Source: Lachnospiraceae bacterium (lineage in GTDB: Bacteria; Bacillota; Clostridia; Lachnospirales; Lachnospiraceae). Taken from it: a stretch of 47,677 bases of DNA. Where the stretch lies: positions 1-47,677 of the forward strand of contig JAIKYA010000097.1 of assembly GCA_024683645.1 (NCBI GenBank), given 5' to 3'. The notes beneath the pieces are model-generated. The model was not told the DNA's origin and made no database searches. It was given only the letters and a program-made list of their open reading frames with translations. Made by a program: the position numbers and the translations under genes. Of this stretch, positions 23,573 through 33,645 are shown piece after piece. Position 1 is the first letter of the stretch; the number at the start of each line of letters is the position of its first letter.

Positions 23573-23642
23573 CGACAACATACTGATTTTTGTAAGCGAT
23601 TTTATGCTAGATATTGTCGTGATCATTTTTTATCGCATTTAT

Positions 23643-23661
23643 TATAATTTTATGGTATTAT
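23643..23661 (+). promoter_or_regulatory. Promoter region of the kinase-like gene, possibly giving a leaderless mRNA
   Basis: An extended -10 (TGG-TATTAT, 23653-23661) ends 6 bp before the ATG at 23668, placing the expected start point at or next to the A of the ATG. A second TATAAT is at 23643-23648. Neither has a strong -35, and no Shine-Dalgarno sequence precedes the ATG. Confidence 0.45.
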
Positions 23662-23667
23662 ACGTCC

Positions 23668-24573
23668 ATGAGCAAAGTTCTGTCCGTAAAACCTCTGGGT
23701 GAGGGACATATCAATGACAGTTATCTGATACAGACAACTGAGAGCCGTTTAGTATCCCAACGGATAGGAAAGGGCATGGATATCGACATCCTTGAACACA
23801 ATTATGAGATGTATGCAGAGGCCTGCAGAAAAGCAGACTTCTCTTTTCCCGAATGGATAAAAAACAGCGAGGGCAAGTATATCTCAACCGATGAAAAGGG
23901 TGATCACTGGAGGACTTATCCGTATATACAGGGGGATATACTTGAACCGCCCCTTGGTATGGAGCAGCTGTATGCCGTCGGACAGGGACTGGCCAGGCTT
24001 CATACACTTCTTCAGACCTTCCCTGAAAAACCTAAGGCTGTTTATCCCATGCTTCACGATCTGAATTATTATTATTATGAATATATTCATGTTCTGAGCG
24101 GCTACGGTCTTTTGGATGAGCGAAGGGATAAGGAGCTGGAGGAGAAGATATATTCCAAAATCGATAAATACAGAAATCTGGAACTTGACAGAACAGCTGT
24201 AGTTCATGGTGATGCAAAGCTTGCAAATATACTGTTTAGGAGCGGGCGGGTCTATGCATTTATAGATCTTGATACCATCATGCAGGGTTCACTGATGGAA
24301 GATATGGCAGACTGTATACGTTCGTGCTGTATGAAAGACGGCGAACTGGACTACAGCGCCTGCAAGACCTTGATGGAAGGCTATTTAAGCAGGGCTCCCG
24401 GACTTATCAGCAATGAGGATATGAACAAGCTTCGTGATGTGATAAACAAGATTTGTTTTGAACTGGGACTGCGTTATTACACGGATTCCATATCCGAAAT
24501 AAAGAAATTTAAGGTAAAGTACCCTGAATACAGACAGGAAAAGGCCAGAGAACTGATAAATATAGACTGTTAA
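23668..24573 (+). CDS. Aminoglycoside phosphotransferase-fold kinase (sugar-kinase-like)
   Basis: A 301-aa protein of the APH/choline-kinase fold. The catalytic loop VVHGDAKLANILF (178-190) carries Asp182 and Asn187, and the metal-binding Asp200/Asp202 lie in 'AFIDLDTIMQG'. The N-terminal 'LGEGHINDSY' is the nucleotide loop seen in N-acetylhexosamine 1-kinase-like members, so a small sugar or amino-sugar substrate is more likely than an antibiotic. The length is normal. The start lacks a Shine-Dalgarno sequence (see promoter entry), but the conserved N-terminal motif rules out a much later start. It heads a three-gene plus-strand unit with a lipoprotein and a zinc-finger membrane protein. Confidence 0.82.
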   Translation: MSKVLSVKPLGEGHINDSYLIQTTESRLVSQRIGKGMDIDILEHNYEMYAEACRKADFSFPEWIKNSEGKYISTDEKGDHWRTYPYIQGDILEPPLGMEQLYAVGQGLARLHTLLQTFPEKPKAVYPMLHDLNYYYYEYIHVLSGYGLLDERRDKELEEKIYSKIDKYRNLELDRTAVVHGDAKLANILFRSGRVYAFIDLDTIMQGSLMEDMADCIRSCCMKDGELDYSACKTLMEGYLSRAPGLISNEDMNKLRDVINKICFELGLRYYTDSISEIKKFKVKYPEYRQEKARELINIDC

Positions 24574-24590
24574 AGAGAAAGGCTGTACTG

Positions 24591-25133
24591 ATGAAGAAAA
24601 GACTTGCGTTGATGATGACCGCATGTATGCTTTGTTTTACTGCATGCGAAGAAAAAACCATTAATGTGAAATATGAAGTAAACAGGGAAGAAGACAGAAA
24701 AGCAGCTGAGGAAAATGAAGATCCTGTCAGACCCGAAGCTAATGAAAAACCTGCGGAAATACAGGAAAACCAATATGTAACCATAGAAGTCAGCTGGGAT
24801 GAAAGCAATGTAACATTTTTTTCAGATACTCCTTTAATGAAGCTTTCGATAAACGATGTCTGCCAGCCTGTCCTTCACATTGAAGGGGAACACGTAGAAC
24901 GTGAGGTCAATGTTAACGGTACAACGCATACAGAAACACTTACCGTAAAAGATCCCGATGAATATGTTAATATTTTTATAGATCCCTGTCAGCCTACAAA
25001 TGACTGTCCGTTAGACAGCGTAACTGCCTCAATAACATATACGGACGGTCAGGTAACGACACTGACAGCTGATGAAATGAAAGTCCGCGGACAGACAGGT
25101 ATATGGTACCTGAATGTATATACTCAAAACTGA
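24591..25133 (+). CDS. Predicted lipoprotein of unknown function
   Basis: A 180-aa protein with a short signal peptide ending in 'CFTAC' (Cys19 as lipidation site). A charged Glu/Asn-rich linker (20-60) follows, then a compact domain (60-180) rich in beta strands ('YVTIEVSWDESNVTFF', 'VTASITYTDGQVTTLTADEM'). That pattern suggests an immunoglobulin-like or lipocalin-like sandwich; I recognise no family. A cysteine pair near 133 and 140 could form a disulfide. The ribosome site AGAAAGG lies 9 nt upstream, and the gene follows the kinase-like gene by 17 nt, so they are co-transcribed. Confidence 0.7.
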   Translation: MKKRLALMMTACMLCFTACEEKTINVKYEVNREEDRKAAEENEDPVRPEANEKPAEIQENQYVTIEVSWDESNVTFFSDTPLMKLSINDVCQPVLHIEGEHVEREVNVNGTTHTETLTVKDPDEYVNIFIDPCQPTNDCPLDSVTASITYTDGQVTTLTADEMKVRGQTGIWYLNVYTQN

Positions 25134-25146
25134 ATGGAGATAAAAC

Positions 25147-26208
25147 ATGAACGTATGGACATACTGGAAGTGTCCCTCCTGCGGGGCAATAGTCAGGGGA
25201 GATAACCGTGACTGTCCAAACTGTGCTACACCTGTTCCGGCAAATACTAAATATCTGATGCCGGATAATCCGGAAGTAGAACAGGCGATCAAAAACGGAA
25301 CGGTATATATCACTTCCCATGACAAAGTGCAGAAAGGACAGGCAGTAACACAGGTTTCGCAGGATAAGGTAAGTAAGGATGCAAACTGGATCTGTGATTA
25401 CTGCGGATACCAGAATCCCGCAGCAAGCACGGTATGCGAAGGCTGTGGTGCACCAAAAGAAGAATCAAAAAGAGACTATTTCACACCAAAGCCTCCTAAA
25501 CCCACGCCGCCAAAACCGGCACCGGTAAGACAGAAGCCGCGGTTTAATAAAAAGATCTTTGCAGTGATCGCAGCGATACTGTTTCTTATCTGGCTCTTCA
25601 CTCCTGTTACGAGAAAAACCGTTATCACCGGTTTTGAATGGATGAGGAGCATCGGGGTCGATGAATACCAGCTGTGTCACGAGGATGACTGGGATATCCC
25701 GGCAGGTGCAAAAGTCACTTCACAAAAACAGGAAATACATCATTATGATCATGTGATCGATCATTATGAGACGAAGACAAGAGAGATTTCGGAACAGGTC
25801 CTCGACGGTTATGATACAGAATACGTAGACCTTGGAAACGGACAGGCTGAAACCCGATCGGTACCGCGATACAGAACGGAATACAGAACAGAAACATATG
25901 AAGATCCCGTATATAAAGATGTTCCGGTGTATCATACCAAATACTATTACGATATAGACCGTTGGATAGAGGTATCAAGTCTCGATTCCTCCGGTAACGA
26001 TCAGAATCCCTACTGGCCGGAAAGCGAACTGCCGGAAAGTGTTTCCTCACCTGTTTACGGCGACCGAAAGCTGGGACAGAGAAAAGAAGAGTACTACATC
26101 ATTTTCAAAGATAAAAAAGGAGAGGAACAGAAGAAAGAATACAGCTACAGTGAATGGAGCGAATATAAAAAAGGCGACACCATCACTTACAAAACTTTCA
26201 GATTTTGA
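25147..26208 (+). CDS. Membrane protein with zinc ribbon and RanBP2-type zinc finger
   Basis: A 353-aa protein with two different zinc modules ahead of one membrane helix. Residues 9-26 form a CxxC...CxxC ribbon (Cys9, 12, 23, 26). Residues 81-100 match the RanBP2-type finger W-x-C-x2-C-x10-C-x2-C (Trp81, Cys83, Cys86, Cys97, Cys100). A Pro/Lys linker (112-130) precedes the helix at 136-153. The outer part (160-353) is Tyr/Asp/Glu-rich with repeated 'YRTEYRTETYEDPVY'-type segments and lacks known domains. In eukaryotes RanBP2 fingers bind ubiquitin or RNA; here they may simply be structural. The stop codon overlaps the start of the second 142-nt repeat. Confidence 0.78.
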   Translation: MNVWTYWKCPSCGAIVRGDNRDCPNCATPVPANTKYLMPDNPEVEQAIKNGTVYITSHDKVQKGQAVTQVSQDKVSKDANWICDYCGYQNPAASTVCEGCGAPKEESKRDYFTPKPPKPTPPKPAPVRQKPRFNKKIFAVIAAILFLIWLFTPVTRKTVITGFEWMRSIGVDEYQLCHEDDWDIPAGAKVTSQKQEIHHYDHVIDHYETKTREISEQVLDGYDTEYVDLGNGQAETRSVPRYRTEYRTETYEDPVYKDVPVYHTKYYYDIDRWIEVSSLDSSGNDQNPYWPESELPESVSSPVYGDRKLGQRKEEYYIIFKDKKGEEQKKEYSYSEWSEYKKGDTITYKTFRF

Positions 26209-26348
26209 ACAAAGCGTTCCGCAAGCGGAACGCTAGCGCCGAGCGCGGTTGCCAAAGGCAACATTTTCCTCTCGCGCGAGTGATCATCCCGCCCGGAGGG
26301 CTTTTTGCTTTATGGAAATTCCAGAGGAATTTCCTATAAAGCAAAAAA
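26207..26348 (+). repeat. 142-nt multi-hairpin intergenic repeat, copy 2
   Basis: Same length and order of hairpins as copy 1 (5892-6033), with about 11 substitutions and no indels. Hairpin A keeps its 9-bp stem while its loop changes from TT to AA. Hairpin B keeps GTTGCC/GGCAAC while its loop changes from GAA to AAA. Hairpins D and E are unchanged. It begins inside the TGA stop codon of the preceding gene and ends at the A-tract of the next terminator. Confidence 0.85.
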
Positions 26349-26370
26349 GGCACTGTAAACAGTGCCTTTT
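26343..26370. terminator. Bidirectional terminator after repeat copy 2
   Basis: AAAAAAGGCACTG-TAAA-CAGTGCCTTTT forms a perfect stem that can work for the plus-strand zinc-finger operon and for gyrB on the minus strand. Confidence 0.9.
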
Positions 26371-26381
26371 AAAATCGCCGA

Positions 26382-26410
26382 AAAACCACAAGGTCCGTCC
26401 CCGTGGTTTT
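26382..26410 (-). terminator. gyrB terminator formed by REP-like hairpin, copy 2
   Basis: AAAACCAC (26410-26403 on the minus strand) pairs with GTGGTTTT (26389-26382). The 13-nt loop contains GGGGACGGACC, the reverse complement of the core shared with 4389-4421, and more T follows. A second copy of the GTGGTTTT arm at 26415-26422 touches the gyrB stop codon and could form an alternative stem. Confidence 0.65.
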
Positions 26411-26420
26411 ACCCGTGGTT

Positions 26421-28445
<2,025 letters not shown>

Positions 28446-28465
28446 TTAATATGCCCGAATAAGTT

Positions 28466-29551
28466 TTAATTCTCACTTATGATGCTTCCCTCAACAACGC
28501 GGAATACTTTGTCATAAGCAAACCTGTTATTTACAAAATCATCCAGTCCCGTACAGGTGATTATAGTCTGTATATCACCTATGCTGTTAAGCAGATAAGT
28601 CTGCCTGTTTGAATCAAGCTCGGACAGTACATCATCAAGCAAAAGCACAGGATTATCTTTTGTCATCTGCTTTACAAGTTCTATCTCCGAAAGCTTGAGA
28701 GACAGAGCAGCAGTACGCTGCTGTCCCTGTGAACCGTATATTCTCACATCTATATCATTTGAAAAAAATATGAAATCATCTCTGTGAGGACCGGCACTTG
28801 TCATTTTCAGTTTTATATCTTTTTCTATACTCTTCTTAAGTACTTCCTCATAATCTTCAGCTTCTGTATGAGGTTCATATTTTATCCTGAGTATCTCTTT
28901 ATTTCCGGAAAGTTTTCTGTGTATTTCTTCTATTATCACATTCAGGCTTTCAATAAAACTTCTTCTTCTTTCTATTATCTTTTTTCCGTACGATACAAGC
29001 TGGGCATCCCATATCTTAAGCATTTCCCGATATTCGGGATTAAAGGCCATATCTTTAAGAAGCTTGTTTCTCTGATTTATTATCTTATTATAATTATTCA
29101 GATCGTACAGATATATCTGATCCAGCTGACACAGTTCCATGTCTACAAAATGTCTTCTGTGTGCAGGCGAATTCTTTATAATATTGAGATCTTCCGGAGA
29201 AAAGAAAACTATGTTAAGTATTCCGAGAAGTTCCGTTGCTTTTTTCAGTCTTACTTTATCGACAGCAATCCCTTTTGATCTGCCTTTTCTTAAGTGCATG
29301 TCAATTCTTCTTTCAAGGCCGTCTTTATCAAGTATTGTCTTTATATGAGCTTCTTCGCTGTCGAAATTTACTATCTCTTTATCTTTGCTTCCCTTATGGG
29401 ATTTTGTAGTTGCAGACATAAATATGGCTTCGAGTACATTAGTCTTGCCCTGGGCATTTTCGCCATATAATATATTTACGCCCTCATCAAAATTTATATT
29501 TAACTCTTTATAATTTCTGTAATTATTTAATTCTAACGATTTTATGATCAT
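28466..29551 (-). CDS. recF: DNA replication/repair protein RecF
   Basis: An SMC-like ATPase (361 aa) that, with RecO and RecR, helps load RecA at single-strand gaps. The Walker A motif GENAQGKTN (34-42), the signature 'GSQGQQRTAALSLKLSE' and the Walker B 'PVLLLDDVLSELD' are all seen. It overlaps the S4-protein gene by 4 nt at its start, the usual dnaA-dnaN-yaaA-recF-gyrB order. Base composition is more AT-rich than in distal genes, as is usual near this origin. Confidence 0.97.
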   Translation of the reverse strand: MIIKSLELNNYRNYKELNINFDEGVNILYGENAQGKTNVLEAIFMSATTKSHKGSKDKEIVNFDSEEAHIKTILDKDGLERRIDMHLRKGRSKGIAVDKVRLKKATELLGILNIVFFSPEDLNIIKNSPAHRRHFVDMELCQLDQIYLYDLNNYNKIINQRNKLLKDMAFNPEYREMLKIWDAQLVSYGKKIIERRRSFIESLNVIIEEIHRKLSGNKEILRIKYEPHTEAEDYEEVLKKSIEKDIKLKMTSAGPHRDDFIFFSNDIDVRIYGSQGQQRTAALSLKLSEIELVKQMTKDNPVLLLDDVLSELDSNRQTYLLNSIGDIQTIITCTGLDDFVNNRFAYDKVFRVVEGSIISEN

Positions 29552-29751
29552 GCTATGGTAACCGTCTCACCTTTATATTCGAAAGTATCACCTTTATAAA
29601 GTTTTTTTCCGCGCATATCACATACGGAGCCGTTTACTTTTACTTCTCCGTTCTGTATGGCATACTTTGCCTCAGATCCTTCCGATACAAGGGATGCGAG
29701 TTTCATTGCCTGTGAGAGTTTTATATATTCGTCTCTGATATTGACTGTCAT
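29548..29751 (-). CDS. yaaA: S4-domain RNA-binding protein YaaA
   Basis: A 67-aa single S4-like domain ('KLSQAMKLASLVSEGSEAK' then 'GEVKVNGSVCDMRGKKL'), the standard small gene between dnaN and recF in Firmicutes. The domain binds structured RNA; a ribosome-assembly role has been proposed for the Bacillus relative. It starts 2 nt after the dnaN stop and overlaps recF by 4 nt, so it is translated with both. Confidence 0.93.
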   Translation of the reverse strand: MTVNIRDEYIKLSQAMKLASLVSEGSEAKYAIQNGEVKVNGSVCDMRGKKLYKGDTFEYKGETVTIA

Positions 29752-29753
29752 GG

Positions 29754-30857
29754 TCAGCTTAAATTGATAGGAAGTATCATATATACATATTTTTCATTCT
29801 CATCTTTTATATAAAGAGGAGAACGGGGATTAACCATATACATATCAACTTCATCTTCATCTATAACCCTGAGTGCATCAAGAATGAACTTGGGATTAAA
29901 ACCTATAACTATATCTTTACCCTGTTTTACTATATCTATCTCTTCATCAAGACTACCAAGAGGTGAATTAACTTTAAGTTCCAGTACATCATCTCTTACT
30001 TCAACTACTATAGGCTTTTTATTTCCTTCTTTTGAAAAGAGCATCGAACGATCTATACAGTCATACAGAGCCTTTTTATTGATGGTTATCTTCGTCTCAT
30101 AAGCAGAAGACATCATTTTATCAACATTTATGTAGTTGCCTTCTATAAGTCTTGATACTACTATGGTTTTATCAAATTCAAAAAGAACATGCGCATCAGA
30201 CATATACATGTCTATTTCTTTTTCGGCATCCGAAGGTATTATCTTGCTTATCTCATTGAGAGTCTTTCCGGGGATTATTATCTCCTGCTCCGAATAAATA
30301 TTTTTAAGCTGTACTTTTCTGATGGATATACGATGACCGTCAAGCGTGGTTATACGCATCTGATCATTTTTTATAATAACGTCAACACCTGACATTATCT
30401 TATTTATATCGCTGTTACCTATTGAAAAGATAGTCTGTCTTATAACATCCTTGAATGTCATTGTTGATATACTTATAGGATCAGCTTTATCAATGCTGGG
30501 AAGATAGGTAAAATCATCTCCTGATTTTCCGTTTATATTAAGTATTATCTTTCCGCAGGAAATGCTTACATTATAGTTTTTATCTGATTCTATACAAATA
30601 TCTGCATCATCAGGCATCTTACGTACTGAATCTATCAGCATCCTGGCTTCTATAGCAACGGTACCGGCTATTTCTATCTTTCCTTCGGTTATGGTCTCTA
30701 TACCGAGATCCATATCGTTGGCAGTGAGTTTTATGCTGCCGTTTCCTGCCTGTATGAGTATACATTCAAGTATTGACATTGTAGTATTGGTAGGAATTGC
30801 TTTTGATACCGTATTGAGTCCGTTAAGCAGATTTTGTTTAGAACATACTATCTTCAT
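29754..30857 (-). CDS. dnaN: DNA polymerase III beta sliding clamp
   Basis: The ring-shaped processivity clamp (367 aa, three clamp domains). Seen are the N-terminal 'MKIVCSKQNLLNGLNTVSKAIP', 'LTANDMDLGIET', and the C-terminal hydrophobic pocket with 'NPRSPLYIKDENEKYVYMILPINL' that binds polymerase and MutS-type peptides. The start has AGGAGGA upstream. A promoter within the 147-bp gap behind dnaA (30940-30968) allows expression independent of dnaA. Confidence 0.98.
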   Translation of the reverse strand: MKIVCSKQNLLNGLNTVSKAIPTNTTMSILECILIQAGNGSIKLTANDMDLGIETITEGKIEIAGTVAIEARMLIDSVRKMPDDADICIESDKNYNVSISCGKIILNINGKSGDDFTYLPSIDKADPISISTMTFKDVIRQTIFSIGNSDINKIMSGVDVIIKNDQMRITTLDGHRISIRKVQLKNIYSEQEIIIPGKTLNEISKIIPSDAEKEIDMYMSDAHVLFEFDKTIVVSRLIEGNYINVDKMMSSAYETKITINKKALYDCIDRSMLFSKEGNKKPIVVEVRDDVLELKVNSPLGSLDEEIDIVKQGKDIVIGFNPKFILDALRVIDEDEVDMYMVNPRSPLYIKDENEKYVYMILPINLS

Positions 30858-30939
30858 TGCATCCTCCTGTGCGCTTATTATATATTATTATATCATAATA
30901 TTATTAGTAGGGAGCGTTTAAATGTTCATAACCCTTCCT

Positions 30940-30968
30940 ATTATACTAAACTTTTGAAAAAATGAAAA
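30940..30968 (-). promoter_or_regulatory. Promoter of dnaN
   Basis: On the minus strand TTTTCA (30968-30963), a 17-bp spacer and TATAAT (30945-30940). The rest of the dnaA-dnaN gap is AT-rich and has no clear DnaA box. Confidence 0.55.
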
Positions 30969-31004
30969 TAATAACTTGTTTATACATCAAATACAGGATG
31001 AGGG

Positions 31005-32342
31005 TCATTGTGAATATATGCGGTTCTTTATGGCTTCAATGCTTTCTTTAAGCTGGTTATTTATCTTTATTTCCTCATCTATCTTGTTACAGCCGTGGAT
31101 AATTGTTGAATGATCTTTTTTATCCAGTATAGTGGCAACATGTGCCAGTGTAACGTCCGTCATTTCACGGCAAAGATACATAAATACCTGTCTTGGAAGC
31201 ACAATGTCGGCATTTCTCTTTTTTGATGTTATGTCATCAGTATCTATATGGTAATAATCAGCCACCATCTCAAGTATATACTGAGGAGATATGATGGTAG
31301 GTTTGTCCTTTGATATAGAGTCTTTTAATATTTCTTTTGCCTGATCGAGGCTTATATCATTTATATTGTTGTTATTTTTAAGCATTCCTTCCGCATAAAC
31401 CTTATTAAATGCTCCTTCCAGCTCTCTGACATTAGATTTGATATTACTTGCTATATAATCGATAATCTGATCAGGAAGAAACTTTTTATTGGTTTCAGCG
31501 AATTTCTTAAGTATTGCCATCCTGGTTTCATATACGGGAGGCTGTATATCAACAAGAAGACCGCTTAAAAACCTTGTTCTGAAGCGTTCTTCGAGATCTT
31601 TCATATGGCTTGGATGTTTATCCGACGTTATGATAACTGCTTTATTGTTATTCTGAAGAGTATTAAAAGTATGGAAGAATTCTTCCTGAGTCTGAACTTT
31701 TCCTATTATAAACTGTATATCATCGACGAGGAGTACATCTATATTACGGTATTTGTCCCTCAGTTCTGCCATTGCAGCGGTATTACCGTTTCTGATAGAG
31801 TTGATCACTTCATTTGTAAACTCTTCAGATGTAACATAAAGAACACGGAGTTTGCTGTTTTCCATTATATAATGGCCTATTGCCGTCATAAGGTGGGTCT
31901 TGCCCAGTCCGGAACCTCCGTATATAAAGAGAGGATTGAAATCTTTTCCGGGATTTTCAGCTACATGAAGAGCAGCAGAGTGGGCCAGAGAGTTATTTGA
32001 TCCTACCACAAAATTATCAAAACGGTATTTCTGTATAAGATTGGACTCAAAGCTGCTGCTTACGGTTTCAGCTACTTCCTGGTCCATATCTTCATCAACT
32101 ACAAATTCTACCTTGTATTTTTCCTGCATAAGGGTAGAGAGGGTCTCATCAAAGAACTTTTTGTAATTCTTCTGTACATACTCCAGCAGCTCTTTTTTAG
32201 GTACTCTTACATAGACTTTCTTTCCCTCTTCCTTATAATACTGAAGAGGCTCGAGCCATATCTTATAAGCTACCTTCATGATCTCATATTCGTCGCGTAT
32301 GCTTTCTTTAATGTCTTCCCAGTTCTGCTCAATAATGCTCAT
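31005..32342 (-). CDS. dnaA: Chromosomal replication initiator DnaA
   Basis: The AAA+ initiator (445 aa) that binds DnaA boxes and melts oriC. Domain I is residues 1-80, a short acidic linker follows, and the AAA+ domain starts at 'YRFDNFVVGSNN' with Walker A 'GGSGLGKTH' and Walker B 'VLLVDDIQF'. Domain IV has the DNA-binding signature 'KKDHSTIIHGCNKI', with 'DKK' where many species have 'GR'. The start has GAGGAG 9-10 nt upstream. Its promoter at 32444-32472 lies 13 bp from the only perfect DnaA box, which fits autorepression. Confidence 0.98.
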   Translation of the reverse strand: MSIIEQNWEDIKESIRDEYEIMKVAYKIWLEPLQYYKEEGKKVYVRVPKKELLEYVQKNYKKFFDETLSTLMQEKYKVEFVVDEDMDQEVAETVSSSFESNLIQKYRFDNFVVGSNNSLAHSAALHVAENPGKDFNPLFIYGGSGLGKTHLMTAIGHYIMENSKLRVLYVTSEEFTNEVINSIRNGNTAAMAELRDKYRNIDVLLVDDIQFIIGKVQTQEEFFHTFNTLQNNNKAVIITSDKHPSHMKDLEERFRTRFLSGLLVDIQPPVYETRMAILKKFAETNKKFLPDQIIDYIASNIKSNVRELEGAFNKVYAEGMLKNNNNINDISLDQAKEILKDSISKDKPTIISPQYILEMVADYYHIDTDDITSKKRNADIVLPRQVFMYLCREMTDVTLAHVATILDKKDHSTIIHGCNKIDEEIKINNQLKESIEAIKNRIYSQ

Positions 32343-32443
32343 AAAAAAATACTCCTCATTTTATATATTCTTCGCTTCGTTAATAAATTGCCTGACAGCT
32401 GCTTTAGCAATAAAAACGAAAGTCCGAAGAATAAGGCTTGTTC

Positions 32444-32472
32444 ATTATATATTTTTATAAGTATAAATGCAA
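32444..32472 (-). promoter_or_regulatory. Promoter of dnaA
   Basis: On the minus strand TTGCAT (32472-32467), a 17-bp spacer and TATAAT (32449-32444), giving a leader near 95 nt. Confidence 0.55.
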
Positions 32473-32818
32473 ACATCCTAAAATTGTGGATAAGTGGATA
32501 ATTTTGTTTACAAAAAAGAATTATAAGAGTTTACATATAAATATATATGTTATTAATTAAAAAATGTTCATAAAGTATAACCTCAAAAAAAATGCCCTTT
32601 TTTAGCGGTTTTTAGGAATTGTTTATAAGTTATGAATAATTTTAAACATTTTTTCCACATTTCGTGGATAAATTTATGTCAATTAGAATAATTTATTCGA
32701 AAGTCTGTTCGTTTCCACATTTTGTGGAATTTAAGGTCATAACTCTACTAGATGTAGACAAGGCTTTTAAATATTAAATTTTATTTATTTTTAATATTGA
32801 AAAGCTTGTTTTTTTAGC

Positions 32819-32847
32819 TTGACTAGGCTGTTTTTATTTTATATAAT
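32819..32847 (+). promoter_or_regulatory. Promoter of rpmH-rnpA operon
   Basis: TTGACT (32819-32824), a 17-bp spacer and TATAAT (32842-32847): near-consensus and probably strong. Confidence 0.88.
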
Positions 32848-32908
32848 CTCAAACGGACGCAAAATTTGGCACTATTATGCCTAAATATATATCAGGGAGG
32901 TGAATACC

Positions 32909-33043
32909 ATGAAGATGACATTTCAGCCTAAGAAAAGACAGAGATCAAAAGTACATGGCTTCAGGGCAAGAATGAGCACGCCCGGCGGCAGAAAAGTACT
33001 TGCAGCAAGACGTCGTAAGGGAAGAAAGGTTCTTTCCGCTTAA
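32909..33043 (+). CDS. rpmH: 50S ribosomal protein L34
   Basis: A 44-residue, very basic protein of the large subunit, with '[14 protein letters not shown]', '[20 protein letters not shown]' and a short tail 'KGRKVLSA'. GGGAGGTGA precedes the ATG by 6 nt. It is the first gene rightward from oriC and lies 3 nt before rnpA, the conserved rpmH-rnpA-yidD-yidC-jag-mnmE order. Confidence 0.98.
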   Translation: MKMTFQPKKRQRSKVHGFRARMSTPGGRKVLAARRRKGRKVLSA

Positions 33044-33046
33044 TTA

Positions 33047-33388
33047 ATGATCTTTACCGAATCTTTAAAAAAGAATGACGATTTCAGGCGGGTCTATAGC
33101 GAAAAAAAATCTAAGGCAAACAGATTTTTTATAATGTATGTATCAGAATATATACCGGAAAAGAACCGCCTGGGAATATCTGTCAGCAAGAAGACAGGTA
33201 ACAGTGTTATAAGACACAGGATTAAAAGGCTGGTCCGCGAGAGCTACAGGTTGAATGAGTCGAAGTTCAGTAGTGGTCTGAACATTATTGTTGTAGCCAG
33301 AAAAGAGGCCGCGGACATAAATTTCAGGGAAACCAAGAGCGCGATCTTACACCTTGCCGGAAAGCAGGGTATTTTGATAGATAAATGA
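33047..33388 (+). CDS. rnpA: Ribonuclease P protein component
   Basis: The protein cofactor (113 aa) that helps RNase P RNA cut tRNA 5' leaders. Features are the N-terminal '[18 protein letters not shown]', central strands '[15 protein letters not shown]' and the basic motif '[11 protein letters not shown]', where the canonical RNR is RHR. The ATG lies 3 nt after the rpmH stop without its own strong ribosome site, so it probably depends on read-through translation. It overlaps yidD by 4 nt. Confidence 0.95.
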   Translation: MIFTESLKKNDDFRRVYSEKKSKANRFFIMYVSEYIPEKNRLGISVSKKTGNSVIRHRIKRLVRESYRLNESKFSSGLNIIVVARKEAADINFRETKSAILHLAGKQGILIDK

Positions 33389-33645
33389 AGTATATATTTA
33401 TATTTCTGATAGAGTTGTACAGAAAATATCTGTCTCCGCTGAAAAGTACCAGATGTCCGTATTTTCCCAGTTGTTCAGAGTATGGTCTGGAAGCTGTAAA
33501 AAGATACGGATGTATTAAAGGCGGAGTTTTGACTATATACAGGATATGCAGATGTAATCCTTTTTCTAAAGGCGGGTACGATCCGGTACCCGGACAATCT
33601 CCGCTTCATATTAAATATATCGCGCCTGGTACGGAGGATCAGTAA
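33385..33645 (+). CDS. yidD: Membrane protein insertion efficiency factor YidD
   Basis: An 86-aa basic, cysteine-containing protein of the inner membrane face, thought to assist YidC-dependent insertion. The family pattern is clear: '[12 protein letters not shown]', '[20 protein letters not shown]', '[16 protein letters not shown]'. It overlaps rnpA by 4 nt and yidC by one base (TAATG), so all three are translationally coupled. Confidence 0.95.
   Translation: MKYIFIFLIELYRKYLSPLKSTRCPYFPSCSEYGLEAVKRYGCIKGGVLTIYRICRCNPFSKGGYDPVPGQSPLHIKYIAPGTEDQ

Larger units (their letters stand above)
32343..32908. other. oriC: Origin of replication (oriC), dnaA-rpmH intergenic region
   Basis: A 566-bp AT-rich region without genes, where coding bias flips from minus to plus. 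DnaA-box matches (consensus TTATCCACA) are: TGTGGATAA 32485-32493 (perfect), AGTGGATAA 32493-32501, TTTTCCACA 32651-32659, CGTGGATAA 32663-32671, GTTTCCACA 32711-32719 and TGTGGAATT 32723-32731. The last four form two inverted pairs. The tract 32502-32600 is nearly all A/T and is the best candidate for the unwinding element. The dnaA promoter and the rpmH promoter flank it. Confidence 0.9.
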
